NCBI GenBank assembly: GCA_038373865.1
Contig: JAXGGA010001058.1
Coordinates: forward strand, 1-64,000
Direction: 5' to 3'
DNA: 64,000 nt
From: Uloborus plumipes
Lineage: Eukaryota; Arthropoda; Arachnida; Araneae; Uloboridae
The translations under genes were made by a program, and so were the position numbers. Position 1 is the first letter of the stretch, and every line of letters starts with the position of its first letter. The notes beneath the pieces were generated by a model that was not told the DNA's origin, did not search any database, and saw only the letters and a program-made list of their open reading frames with translations. Below, in pieces: positions 22,580-35,255 of this stretch.

Positions 22580-23268
22580 GCCATTCGCAGTTGCGTTTTA
22601 AACAGAAGGCGTAACATATTCAGTAGAGTTTTATACCGTGATTCTTTGTTTTTTCACTGAAACTGCTGAATTCTTGAAATTGTACAAGGCAAAGAATGAA
22701 CTCTTGTTTTTACAATATAATACTGAAAGCCGAATTTCCAATTTAAAACTGTAAAATGACCAGTGATAAGCTGCAAAACTAGCATTTTTAATTTCTCAAT
22801 GTAAAGTTAGCAATTTTACAGTTTATTGCCGTTTTTCTAGCTGTATTATTCTGTAATTTACCTGTATTATACTGTAAAAACAACAGTTTAATACTGGTAG
22901 CAGAGGTTCCGATTTAAAACTATAAAATGAACGGCAATAAACTGTAAAATTATCAATTTTACAGTTTACTACTGTAAAATTAGCTGTATTATATTGTAAA
23001 ACGAATATTCATTTTTTACAGTGTATCGGAATTCCAACTATAACAACCTACGCTGTACATTTCTTATGCGTTGCGTTCCTAATGATTGGTTGAAGAGTTT
23101 TAATGATGTTTGGTGTATTGGTTTTATGCTAAATGTTGCTTTTTTGAAATTTTATTGTATGTAAAAATAAATTTGTCTCACTTGAAAAACTGCTGAATTT
23201 TTCTGAATAATGTAGCAATATTAACAGTAAACATTGTTCTGGTGACATCAGCTTTAATGCGGGGCAGC
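22580..23268. repeat. Right arm of 689-bp long inverted repeat
   Basis: Reverse complement of 1-689, and again containing the palindrome-rich miniature element. The outer side reads GCGGGGCAGCT then TTAAACAG. Whether homology extends further outward cannot be tested because the partner reaches the window edge. Confidence 0.9.
22685..23023 (-). mobile_element. Palindrome-rich miniature element, copy 3
   Basis: 339 bp, inverted relative to copy 1 and at the mirrored position within the right arm. It is followed by TA. Its outer terminus (ACTGTAAAAAATGAA on the minus strand) is intact; its inner terminus carries the same decayed end as copy 1. The two copies therefore share ancestry through the arm duplication and are not separate insertions. 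Confidence 0.8.
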
Positions 23269-23787
23269 TTAAACAGTTAGACAATTGTAAACCGTCGCTG
23301 TTTGGCTATCCAAATCAGTATCGAAATAATTTTGACATTCTATTGTAACGATTTTATTCACACTAAAATTTCTTTTGTTCACAAGAAAAAGAGACTTTCA
23401 AAATGGCTCGTTCATAATTCTGCAGAAAATATAGATTTTTCTAGTAAATTATTTTTAAATAAGAACCAAATCGCCTCCAAAAGACACACAGGAACTAAAA
23501 CACAAAATATAATTGGTTACATTTAATATGGCTGCCTGCGATCCTATTGCGGCTAGCCAGACAGGGGGAAAATCGCGTACAAGCGTAACTTACACTTTCT
23601 GCAGCAGTCATGCATTTACATATGATTTCCTACCCAAACCTATGAATCAAATCATTTTACAATTCCAGTAAAAAAAAAAAAAACACAGCTAAACGAAACA
23701 CATACTTATTAAATAAACACCAATTTTAATCGTACAAAACAATAAACGGTTCGCAAGATTTTCGTCACACCTAAGTCTTTTAACAGG
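23269..23787. other. Unrecognised AT-rich DNA
   Basis: Short frames only, and a poly-A run at about 23670-23682. Confidence 0.4.
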
Positions 23788-23789
23788 TA

Positions 23790-25073
23790 GGGGAGAGTGG
23801 TAATGAATGGGCCATGGTGATGAATGGGCCACTAACAAAATATGAGAAAGTATTTGCATGAATTTTTTTTTGATGCCATCAATAGATGTAGCTATTTGTT
23901 CTACTAAACTCATCCAATTTTCATTCGTTTGCGCTGAGCCATTTTTGAACTAGAGTGGCATGGTCAAGAATCTGACTGAAAAGTAAGTTTTTCCCTTTTT
24001 AGTAAAACATTTCCTATCTAAAATGTACCAAGTATTTCACTGCATACATATGTATAAGTTAGTCTTTCCATATCTATAAACTAATTTTAAGATGTATTTT
24101 GATGTTATTTAAATTCAATGTACTCAAAAAACCTAAATGTATTCCAAAAGTATAGGTGGGGCTGAATGGGCCACTATGTCATGGTAATGAATGGGCCACC
24201 TAAATATTGTTTTTCTTCCTTTTCTTTGGATTTTCGCATTGATATGAAACACAACTGACTGTCATAGATAAAGATTACTGTCGTCAAAATAGGTTTGTAG
24301 TAACTTCTAAACATAATTTGCAGATCTATATTATATTCCTATAGTACAATAGACCTCTGGTCGCAGTGCGTGGCTTGAAAAAGCCCCCCTCTCTCCTTCA
24401 TATTATGTTCCTCACAGTACAATTTCATTTTCTTTCTTGGCAACTTAACTTAGATATTTCTTATTCCTGATGTCTAGTAAATTTTTAAAAAATTTTGAAT
24501 TTTGACAAGTTTGAAAATGAAGATGAAGTTTTTGAAAGTGATTTTTAATATTATTTTTGAATTATATAAATTTTGTTAGATCATAGTGTGTATTATCTGT
24601 TATTTTTTTATATATATATTTGATGTTATTTATTTCTTACAATATCATTATTTAGTCATTTTTTGGCTACAATTGGTATGCATCAGTTTTATTTTAATTG
24701 CATCAGTTTTGATGTTTATATAATTTTAAATCAGTATGATTTTGTATCATCATGTCAAGTGCCACATTTATTTTGTCATATTCAGCAAATAAAAGATTAA
24801 ATCCACATGTTTTCATTGAATTCATTTAGTGGCCCATTCATTACCTTCGATGGCCCATTCAACCCCATAGGTGGGGTTGAATGGGCCAAATTTCAAAATT
24901 TTTATTTTCTATTATAATTCATTATAGACAGGTGCTAATCCAACTTTTATGACTTTTTTAGAGAGCCAGATAAGTAAAGTAACTTAAACACCAATTTAGA
25001 GTTAAAACAAAGTGTTAGAAAAAATTACAAAAATTCAAAACCAAAAAGTGGCCCATTCATTACCACTCTCCCC
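23790..25073. mobile_element. DNA element with GGGGAGAGTGG ends and TA target duplication
   Basis: The terminal inverted repeat of about 25 bp starts GGGGAGAGTGGTAATGAATG at both ends, with TA outside (23788-23789 and 25074-25075). GAATGGGCCA-type motifs recur inside, at about 23820, 24165, 24190, 24835, 24850 and 24885. No transposase frame. The architecture is the same as at 17551-19216: G-rich ends with repeated subterminal copies of the end motif. Confidence 0.85.
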
Positions 25074-25075
25074 TA

Positions 25076-28000
25076 TCATGTGTGTAATGCGTTGGTTGCT
25101 AAGTTAACGCATTTCTAATAAATGCGTTTACTTAGATGCATACTCTAGATGACTACTCGAAGTTTATCTCCTCTTATTTTCTGGGCTTTTTTCTCAATTA
25201 TATTTTCAGTGCATTTAAGTTTTCTTAACATAGTACGCACACAAGAAATACACAATACATTTCTTTACGAAATCTCAATTTTTTTTCTGTGAAAACGTTT
25301 GCTTGCGAAATAAACAACCAAAAATGCTCTTTTAGTGTTCACTAATTACGAAAATTTAATTAAAATAATTCATATTTCTATTTCATATTACAAATTTCTT
25401 CTGTTTAAAACCATTTTCATACATTAAGCTTTCGATTTCTTATGCGATAAGTTCTTTAATTAAAATAACTACTTATTACTCTAGACTTAATGGAAAACAA
25501 AACTCTGTTTGCTCGATATTTTTATTCATTTCCAGATGCGCCGGGTAGGTCATTTAATTATTTCTTTGCTGGTTTGATTAGATAAGTGAACTTTCATGTA
25601 CTAACAACTATTTTTCAAAATGATAAACGTATTTCAGTTATCTGCTATCGTTTGATAAATTTTACTCGAAAATGCTTTTTATTTTAATGATGTTTCTTAA
25701 AAACATGGTTATTTTTTCGGAACATAAGCATTATTTCAGGATTATCAGTGCTTTTGCTTGTGTTTTCTTTGGTTAAATATTTACGTACTTTTAAGTTTTA
25801 CAGGTATTTCTAATTCCGTTAACTTGAAAGGATAAAATTGATCATATTATAAGGCATTCATTTTATTACTACAGATGTAGAAGAAAGAAACTGCAACTTA
25901 CCATTTAGCATTGGAATACTCATTCAAGATTATTATAAATTTACGTATAGGCTATGAGAAAAAACAGTAAGTTTGGGAGGCCAAAAAAATGCTCATTTTT
26001 TTAATGTAATAAGGTTGAAAAGTTTCTATTGGTGAGCACTTAAATAACGAAAAAAAGAACTTATATTTTTATCGGACATCTTTCATTACCGCAACTAACA
26101 CAAAATTTCGAAAAATGAAGAATTTTATTTTATTATTTATTTATTTATTTACTTATTTTGTGATTATCTAAACATTTTGCTGGAATGGTTTTGTTTTAAC
26201 TTTTTTTTTAATTTATTTTTCAGAACTAATAATGTTCATACAACAATAGTTCTGTACATAAAAAAGAAGTTTACTTAGGTACAAAACAATTACATTGCAT
26301 AAACGTACAGCGCAACAAGTTACTTTTTTGTATAAATGGTGAGCAAGTTATTATTTTTCATGCCTTACTGAAATACAGCTTCGACGTTCATTAAAATTTG
26401 GGTCAAATAATAAAAAAATGAAGAAAATAATCTTAATTTCAGTTTAAAGAAGGTTTATTTTAACCACTATGAGAGGGATTCGTGTGGTACGCGATAAATC
26501 GTGGTAGGTAGTCACATTTACTTAAGGTGTGGGGGCAAAAAAATTGACGTGATAGAAGAAAACTAACTACAGCTTTGAAATCAGCATACCTGTTTGACTC
26601 TTAAACAGCTCAACAATCTAACGCAACAGAAATTTTGTTGGACATTTTCCCTAGTAATGTATTTGCAATTTATGTAATGTGTGCAAAATACATTCGAATT
26701 AAGCTTGAACCACTTGTAAAAATAATCATTTTTGTACCATCGACAAACCACTAAAGAGTCAAAATAAAATATGAACAGAAAACCTAGTAACAAAAAAAAA
26801 AAGTTTTATTTATTTTTTTTTTTTCATTTTCAAAAAAACTGAAAATTAACGGAGTTGCCCTTTTACGAAGGATTTTTTCCTCAGAAACAATACGGGCGGC
26901 ACAGCATTTTTTTTTTCAAAATTACAAAAACTCTGAAACATCCCAGATAGACATAAATTACCCCCCCCCCCTTTCTTTTTGTACTTTATAAATGCCTTAA
27001 AAATAAGCATTACTCACATTCGTCAATAATTTTAAATTATTCCTAACTATCTTTTTTAGTTTTCACGCGGAAAAATATTTCTAAATTATTTTTTGTCCCA
27101 TTAAAACCTGTTTACTACAGGTTTCACTCCATTAAAAATTCGCTGAATTGCATATTTTTGAGTTATTATTTGTAGTTTGTACCTTACCCCGTTTGAAATC
27201 TCTTGCCGTATCTCTCCACTACAATAATCTAACTTTGAAGTGCGAGTTGATGTATTCTCCTTTCCCAAAAAAGAAAGTAATTTTAAACTGTTCTACTCAT
27301 TTTCCCAAAAGAGTCTTTTTCATCAAAAAAAAGGAAAGAAGCAAATGTACCTGATAGGAGATGCAGAACCGAAGCATCATGTCTCGAAGAAAGTAGATTT
27401 TTCCTTGCATCAATGCGTCAGATCGTATTGATTGCTCAATGCGAATCGAATAGAAGAGAAACATTTTGAAAAAGAAACGATTGGCAGTCTGCAGTTTATT
27501 GATTTTTTTCATTTCTGAATTGTTTTTAAATGCCACAGTTAGCAAAAGTTTCCGCTAGTTAAATGCCAGTAGATTCTTAATGTTTTTGCAAAAAAAAAAC
27601 TTATTATTCGTGTCTAGTTTTTCTGAATGGTAGTATTTCAAAGCAAAACAAATGTCAAAATAGAAGACTGTAAATGACAGCTAAAATGACGAATGATTAT
27701 TCTTAATATTTTGACACCAGGGTCCTGCTGAAGAATATAGAGTTTCGTGCGTAAAAACTTTCTGGGCCTAACCGAGGACGGGTCCAGCTTCTGGTTTAGG
27801 AAAGAATCATTATCATTAGGAGAAGAACTAAGTGCGCACAAGTAGAAAGTTTAGTAATGCTTATTTATTAAATGGGCCAGCAATAAACATAAGTATTATT
27901 ACAAACATTTAATTAAAAAATTAATTAGTTAAAAAGATGATTGCAATCACTTATATTTTGTTCATTAAGTATTTGAATACAATATATAATTATATATTTC

Positions 28001-28370
28001 CATGATATTTAACCAAAATCTATCTAGGATGTTCCCTATTGTCGACGATCTAGGAGAAGGTCATGAACCTCATCACCCTCCCATTGTATTCACCTTTGTT
28101 TGACACAATAGTAACCAATATATTGTCAAAAATTTTGCAAATAATTATTATTTTTATCCTTTTATGTGATTAGTTTATTGAAATCTTCCGAAGTTTGATA
28201 CGTGTTGCTTTAATTTTTCATTCAAAATTACCATAGTTTGTAAATTATTTTTGGCGTTAAATTTGGCAAAAAATTGCCAAATGTTGCCAAACTTGACAGC
28301 TTTTTTAACCTTTCATATCATTGCAGATCTCTCCAGAAATACGCAGTGCTTTCCTATGTAATTTATTATT
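25076..28370. other. Long AT-rich stretch without recognised genes
   Basis: Contains homopolymer runs (C-run near 26961-26971, T-runs near 26810-26824) and a TATT run near 26128-26158. The frames at 26581-26793, 27148-27545 and 27638-27841 lack motifs. Confidence 0.45.
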
Positions 28371-28487
<117 letters not shown>

Positions 28488-28841
28488 GGCTTGCTTTGAG
28501 TTCGGAATCAGTGTTCAGTTGGACGTGAATAAGTAAATCGAAGCGGTTTCAATAAACTTTCCGCGGTTTCCTGGAAGTTTCTTTCAACTGACAATGACAA
28601 AAAAAGCATACATATCTCATAAGTAAATTTTAACAGAAAATACTGAAATATTTGTTTAGATACATAATAAATGCATTCTAAAACGTTACTTTGAAGTTAG
28701 CTGAAAACATCTATGTTCTTTTTTAAAGTGAAAAAAAAATGTCTTCCAGCATCCCGAAACACTACTGCTCCGTTTTCTTAAACGGAGATTGCTGATAACG
28801 GAGTTTCAGAACTGATCAAGAAAACTTGCAAAACCTTTTGC
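28488..28841. other. Unrecognised AT-rich DNA
   Basis: No recognisable feature. Confidence 0.4.
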
Positions 28842-29074
28842 GGGGGCGTCCACAAATAATAAGAGGGGGGAGGTTTCTGAAATAGTGACATTTTGTGGCA
28901 AGATTGAGGGTGAGAAACAAGAAGTATGACATCACGCATTTTTGCAACAATATGTTAATGCAGTATCGCTTTAAGTGACGAGGGAACAGGGGAGGTGCTT
29001 ATGGGGAAGGGTAACACTTTGCAGTAAAGGGAGAGGACGAAAAAAAAGTGTGACATCATTTATGGACAGCTTCT
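28842..29074. mobile_element. Miniature element with GTCCA(C/T)AAAT ends
   Basis: The left side reads GGGGGCGTCCACAAATAAT; the right side read inward is AGCTGTCCATAAATGATG. Purine-rich blocks and two TGACATCA motifs lie between. I recall similar short repeats from other arthropod genomes. No clear target duplication; limits approximate. Confidence 0.5.
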
Positions 29075-30291
29075 AAATCATCAACAACTCCAGAAGTTTT
29101 GAGAGCTCATTTCTTTTCATAAAACACCCATCTAACCAAGGTTCACAAAAGTGTGGTCAAAATGCTCCGATCAGCTTTTTTCCATTTTGCCAAAATAAAT
29201 ATTTAAATGTACAACTTTTTTTGCTATGCTTCAAAACATATTAAGAAAAAACTGAAAAAAGTTACAGAAATAAGCAAAAATGTCAAAGTGAAGTTCACAT
29301 ACCACAACAATATCACCGAAAACAAAAAAGGAAAGCAAACAAATTAAAATGTTTAAATATATAATGACTTGTTCAATAATAGATTCTTCTGTCCTTGAAT
29401 ATGGAACACTGATTTCTCAAGTGGTTTTTACTACTAGCGAAGAGCCACAAACTATTTTGAACCTCCCACAGGGATGATAGCTCCACTAAAATATCCTCAC
29501 AGCTCACAAGCACATAAATGAAATAACTGAAATTCTAATCCTTTGAACAGCTTTAATTCCTTATGATACAAGCCTTAACACAGTCGCATAATTCCTTAAG
29601 GGTATTGCAATTTTGGGAGACAAGAATTCATGTATACAATTATATTTACTGCCAATAAAAGTTAAATAATAGCATAAAGCACTTTGTTAGCAACTATCAT
29701 GCTTAAATATAGCGCAGAAAATACTACCAAGCTATCTCTAGATTCTTTCATGCTGCTATTCTAAGTTTATATTGATAAAATACTAAAATTTGCTCTTTTC
29801 TCAATCTAATCCCTTGCCTTATTACTATGAAAATTCAATTTTCCTTCCGAAGGAAAGCTTTCGAAGATTTGAAATAAACCTTATTCATCAGAATAACCGT
29901 AAGCTGCTCAATTTATTGCTATTTATTTCCCTTTGGAGTTTTACTTTGAAGCCATTCATCGTCCTGCTAGTTTCGAATTTAATAACGTTATGTACCTAAT
30001 TTAAAGATCTATCGTAAGTTGCAAGATTTAGCTTGAAATTTGAATCAAAATTTTAAAAATAGCATAATCCGACAATCCCATCCCTTTTTGTTATTATTTT
30101 TAATGCATGGATTATACTAAAATGTATAAAATATATTCTATTAAAATACTCGATGTATTTGAGTTCACTGTAATGTATAAAATTCAACGTATCATACAGA
30201 AATAAAATAAATCTAGCAAAATTTAGCTACAACTACTTTATTGCTGATAAGTTTCAGCATAGCAATGGGGCTTTTACAATACAAAGCACCA
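29075..30291. other. AT-rich DNA without recognised genes
   Basis: Only chance frames, for example 29790-29999. Confidence 0.45.
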
Positions 30292-31112
30292 TGACCGGCT
30301 TTCTTGCCTAGTAATCAGAGAAGTCTGACCAGATGGGGAGGTTCCAGGTTCGAATCCCAGCTCGAGCACAGATGTACTTTCTCTCTTGTCCTTTCTTTGT
30401 GTAAATGTGTTGTCGCACTGTGAATGGTTGCCTACCCTATAACAGGGGTGCCCACAAGTGGGGATTATGGCGCAAGTTGTGCCATCAAAATTTTTTGGGG
30501 GATTTTAAAAACTAATTTATTTATTTATTGATTTAAATTATTTAATAATTTATTTTTATAATTTAAATTATTTATTATTTTTTTTATTTAAATTATTTAT
30601 TAATTTATTTTTTAATTTAAATATTTACTGATTTTTTAATATAAATTATTTATTAATTCATTTTTGCAATTTAAATTATATCCCTTATTTCTTTATTATT
30701 TATTTATTTATTTATTTATTTAGTGTGTGTGCTTGGAATGTCTGGAAGAGAAAAAAAGCGATTCTATTCTGCGCTTTATTAGTCCTTTTAAAAAATTAAT
30801 GTATAAAAAATAATAGTTATAATTAAAAAAAAATATTTAAAAAAATAAATAAGTAATATTTTAAAAAATAAATACATGAAAAAGAGAGGTAAAAATAAAA
30901 AATAAAACGCACAAGAGGATTGTGAAAAATTTTGGGGGGGAATTTACCCATTGAGCTTGGGGGGGATGGGCACCCCTGCCCTATAAACGAGTCCTTATGG
31001 CGTGTGTGTACTGTGGACGTCGGGTTTTCACACCGAATTACGTTCAGTTGGAAAGATGAAGCAGCGATCCCAAATTGCTAGCTTTGTCTGACACGAGACA
31101 ACAACAACAAAT
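30292..31112 (+). repeat. tRNA-derived SINE, split by a hAT miniature element
   Basis: TTGCCTAGTAATCAGAG (A-box-like) and GGTTCGAATCCCAG (B box, about 30348) mark a pol III head. The body runs to 30442 and resumes at 30987 after the inserted element. It ends in a short ACAACAACAACA tail (about 31098-31110). The T-arm does not pair as in a functional tRNA, which favours a SINE. Without the insert the SINE would be about 280 bp. Confidence 0.7.
30443..30978. mobile_element. hAT-type miniature element B
   Basis: 536 bp with ends CAGGGGTGCCCACAAG and, inward from the right, CAGGGGTGCCCATCC. It has a perfect 8-bp target duplication CCCTATAA (30435-30442 and 30979-30986). The core is TTTATT/AATTTAAA-rich and aligns in inverse orientation with 21014-21501. 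It interrupts a SINE, so it is the younger insertion. Confidence 0.93.
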
Positions 31113-32106
31113 CTGAAAGAGAAGTTTTAAAGATTAAAGAATATTTTGGGACATTGCATATTAAAAGAAGATTTATAAAAACTCTATTATTATTTCGAAT
31201 ATTATATTCTTTTGCAGAGTACATAGTTCTGCCCATATAAAGAATGAAACGGTTTTGGAACCTACTTTTCTATTATAGCCAGACTTGAATCTTTTGCTTT
31301 TGATTAATATCCCCAAGAAGACATCTAAATATCATTATCTTCAACTTTCAATTACAGTAAAAAACTTACGTCCTCCTTCAACTACTAAGGAAAGTGACGT
31401 AACCCCTAACGACAATTCACAAAGCTGATTCAATGAAGCTGAATTCAGCTTCCGAAACATAATACATCTTTAATAAGAAATTTTGTTGCACGTTGTAAAA
31501 TGTAAGTTTATTTTCCTTTTTAAACAAGAAAAACAGAAAGATTTTGATTCATTTTAAACAGAAAAAGAAAGACTAAGTATTTTCATTAAAGCACTGCTTT
31601 AGGGGTCATTTACATAATTACAACTTATGCCATATAGTGAAATACTTTCGGTTAGGAGAGTAAAATGTGTAATTTAAACGAACGTAATCAACTCTTAACT
31701 GTTCAAAAACTTCTTAATAAAGTTAGGAAATAATTTTAATTAGCATATTTTAATGTACGCAGTTTCTCAGGATTTATATCTGTAAAACATTAATAAAATA
31801 ATATCTCATTAATTCAAAAATGGAACGCATGTAAAACAGCTCCAGCTCGACGCTATGCGTTGCCTTACCACTTCTCACACTTGATAAATTAAAAGGCTAT
31901 AATAACTCCATTCAGTAGAACAACGAGGGGAGGTAATATCCCCCACCTTCACATACTAGTGTTATGAATATGATCATTTCGGTGAAGAAAATGATATTGA
32001 ATCAAGACTTTCTTTTTTTTCTTCACGAGCAATTTCTGTTAATAAATGGAAAAAAAACATAGTTTTTGTTTTCATAACTATACCTAATTTTCTTAATACA
32101 TACCGA
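31113..32106. other. AT-rich DNA without recognised genes
   Basis: Nothing recognised. Confidence 0.45.
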
Positions 32107-32455
32107 CACTGTAGAAAATGCATGATGTTTTCACAGTATAATGCAGCTAATTTTGTTATAATAAACTGTAAAATTGCTCATTTTACAGTAATAAACTGCA
32201 AAATTGCTAAATTTAGTTTATTACCGTGCATTTTACAGTTTTCACCTGGAACCTCTGTTGCCATTATTGTACTGGTGATTTTACAGTGGAATACAGTTAA
32301 ATTTTTCGGCAATAAACTGTAAAATTTCTAACTTTACAGTAAAAAACTTCAAAATTGCTAGTTTTACAGTTTATTACTGTACATTTTACAGTTTTAAACG
32401 AAAACCTTAGCTGACAGTATTATACTGTAAAAACAACAGTTCATTTTTTGCAGTG
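32107..32455 (+). mobile_element. Palindrome-rich miniature element, copy 4
   Basis: 349 bp with both termini intact: CACTGTAGAAAATGCATG on the left and AGTTCATTTTTTGCAGTG on the right, followed by TA. The internal order of blocks matches copies 2 and 6. Confidence 0.85.
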
Positions 32456-32534
32456 TATTTACCCACCCAACTAACATAATTTACCCAAACACTTTCAAGT
32501 AAACGTTCATAGTCGGCATATAAATTTATATATA

Positions 32535-34839
32535 GGGCAATTCCACGCAGCATGGGAACTCGGTGTTAAAAAAAATATTGAAAAATTGTTTTATTTTTTT
32601 TGTACGTTCTCTATATTGATTGAAGTTTACAAATTAGAATAAGGTAACTTCAGGTGAACCATTTTCTTTTTGTAAGAGAACTTGTTCTATGAGCTCACAA
32701 TCTCGTAAAAGTCTCTCTCTGCTAGACACAATTTTAAACGAGCATATTGTATTGGTTTAGCATGTTTCCACATCTTAATTGTATTTTTTCCTGACAGATT
32801 TATTCGATAAGAAAACAATTGTTAATAGTACATTTTGAAAATTATTCTTAAAATAATTTTTTAAAGTAGGTTTTGAACCATTAAATTTTGTGTAACGTGA
32901 GTCACGAAAGCTTAATTTTTTTAATATTTCGAAATTTTATAGCTCATAAATTAATATTTTTTTTGTGTTTCTCCTACTTATGTATGTTACAAAAAAGAAA
33001 TTATAGGCAAATTTATATTTTTTTTGCTTTTTTATTCAGAAAATAAGGATATTTATTTTGTAACGGAGTCACGAGGAAAGTGAGTTACAGCCAATACAAG
33101 ATAATATTAACTTCTTAAAAGTATTTAATGTACTCTAACGGATATTTTAGGGTCTAAAGGGATGGTTAGCACTTATACACACCTGTATATAATTAATAAT
33201 ATTGATGAAATTAAATATAAATAGCATAATTTTTATTTGTTTATTGTTTTATAATCCTTTAATTACTGCAAAGGTCCCTGTTTTGGTCCTTAGCTTTCCA
33301 ATGTGTAGCATGTGTTTATGCATGCACATATTTTTCTTAATTTTCTAAGAAAGGTTTTTCATTCCAGTAAAAGAAATTTGTAAAATAAATCACGAGTAAC
33401 AACAGAATGACAGAAAAGGTGCCGAGAAAAATTGAAGCAAGAAGGGAAGTATGGTGCATGTAAATAGGAACATTGTTTCCGGATAAAAGAATGTCTAACG
33501 AGAAAAGTCGAAAAGCTAAAGGTGTTGTCGCTAGCAATTTAATATAAAATAAACAATAAACACATGAAATTTTAAGGGAAATTTTGGTTAACTTCAAACT
33601 TCTTAAATATCGCTGCATCAAGTATACAAATATGTAAATACACTAAGGAAGACTCGCCAAAACAAGGCGAAATTCAGTCAATTCACTTCACAGCTAAACT
33701 GCTGTCATAAGTGAGTTACTCATCAGTAAATGTAATATAATACATTTGAAAAGAAGATTTCAGTGTCCACCGAACTCATCCTGAAAAAAAATATTTATCC
33801 TAAGAAAATCTAAACGGAATTTAAGATTTTTATAAAAGGAATAATTTAAACAGATTAGCTCGAGCGAGAGACAAAAACTATTATAAAATTGGAAACAGAG
33901 AAATTTTAAAAAGCATGAGCCTACTTCTGACAGCAGTCAATTAATTTTACAGCCATTATGCAACATTAAATGTTATGATTGGTATCAGATGAAATGTTAT
34001 GGTGTGCAGTATCCTGTAAAAGTTTCCAGATGTATTAGTTGAGAATTTGAAATCAGTGCAATACAGCCACAGAGAGAATACGGGGGAGAGAACTCGGGAA
34101 ATAGTATAAAGAAAAGACAAACATATTTTTCTGAAAAACGGAATTGATGAATCCACTGGGTGACGGTTCAGAGGTGTTACATGGCAGCTGCTAAGGAGAG
34201 TTTTAACACTAGGTCTATAGGACAAAAATTTGTGCTGCGAAAAATTGGCCGTTAAGAAGGGTGGCAGCTTTGTAGAAGTGACCGCTCGGAGAGGTTTTAC
34301 TGTATTTAAAACTGATCTACTAAAGAATACAAGCCATTAAGCATTAATTTTAATTGAATTTAAGTGAAGTCTCTCAACAAAATTTTCAAAATAAGATGTA
34401 AAGTAAAAGACTAAAACGGAGATGTAACGTGAGTCACGAAACTATGTAACGTGAGTCACGCTCAAAATATTGATTAACTTAATTAGTGACTGCAGAATGA
34501 ACTTTATTTTCGTATATATCATAACTTAGAAATATATTTTGTTCCATGAAAAGCAGTTTTTAAATTTTATTATTCTGAAAGAGCAGAAATCTTAGGTTTT
34601 TAGTTATCCAAAAAACTTGAGTTCCTTTTTTTTGTAACGTGAGTCACGATGTTAAATTAAGGTTGAAACACCATCTATTTCTGTTAAAATTTAAAATGCT
34701 GACATCCATAGGTACTTACTGCATCCCAGATGACTGTCAAGAGCTTTATTTAAATCAGGCAGGGTATTTCTTTAATATATATAACATTTACTTTTGTAAA
34801 ATCACGTCAAATGGTAACGTGAGTCACGTAGAATTGCCC
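32535..34839. mobile_element. 2.3-kb TA-flanked element with repeated CGTGAGTCACG palindromes
   Basis: The ends GGGCAATTCCACG and (inward from right) GGGCAATTCTACGTG lie next to TA (32533-32534 and 34840-34841). TGTAACGTGAGTCACG occurs at 32891-32906, 34423-34438, 34445-34460 and 34633-34648. It is also at 34813-34828 with G as first base, and at 33059-33073 with one base missing. No transposase is recognised. The terminal repeat is short, so the assignment rests on the ends, the flanking TA and the clustering of the motif. Confidence 0.65.
34200..34302 (-). mobile_element. Right terminal fragment of a pogo/Tigger-like element
   Basis: The end read inward is CAGTAAAACCTCTCCGAGCG, followed outside by TA (34303-34304). 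The subterminal GGCCGTTAAGAAGG block repeats the same theme. No partner end was found. It lies within the larger element at 32535-34839. Confidence 0.55.
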
Positions 34840-34841
34840 TA

Positions 34842-35255
34842 TATCAAATGGGCCGGATTAAGTCCGATGTCTTTTGACTATGGAGTGTTCTCTCACGACT
34901 CTTTTGTTGTGCGTTTACACGTTATTCCCAATAAAGATGCTTCTGAAACAGTTATATGCAGCCTTTTCTGGAAATGTTTTGCTCTTTTTATGATATTCTA
35001 TCGATTTCATTACATTTTAACACAAAGCATCTTCATTTTTTTTTAATTAGTGTATTGTTCTTTATCATAAATTTTCATCACTCAATTCAATTTATTTATT
35101 TTTTGAAATATTGTTTGCTGTCTCATCCATTTAATAATTCACAATTTATATCATCGATAACATTTCTGTTTTTACCAAAAATTTCAAACGTCCTTCAATT
35201 CAGAACGCTACACAAGAAAAAAAAATAAAGCATGTCTCTACATACCTCTCTATTT
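34842..35255. other. Unrecognised AT-rich DNA
   Basis: A 135-codon frame (34639-35046) crosses the preceding element's right end and is not coding-like. Confidence 0.4.

Noticed and set aside
1..23268. Maverick/Polinton interpretation of the long inverted repeats
   Set aside because: The AG...CT ends fit weakly, but no polymerase B, integrase, ATPase or capsid-like frame is visible in the interior. Kept only as an open question in the findings.
30300..30370. Possible functional tRNA gene
   Set aside because: The B box is good but the T stem does not pair, and a SINE body with a CAA tail follows.
34639..35046. 135-codon open frame on the plus strand
   Set aside because: It crosses the right end of the TA-flanked element at 34839, has no motif and is low in complexity.
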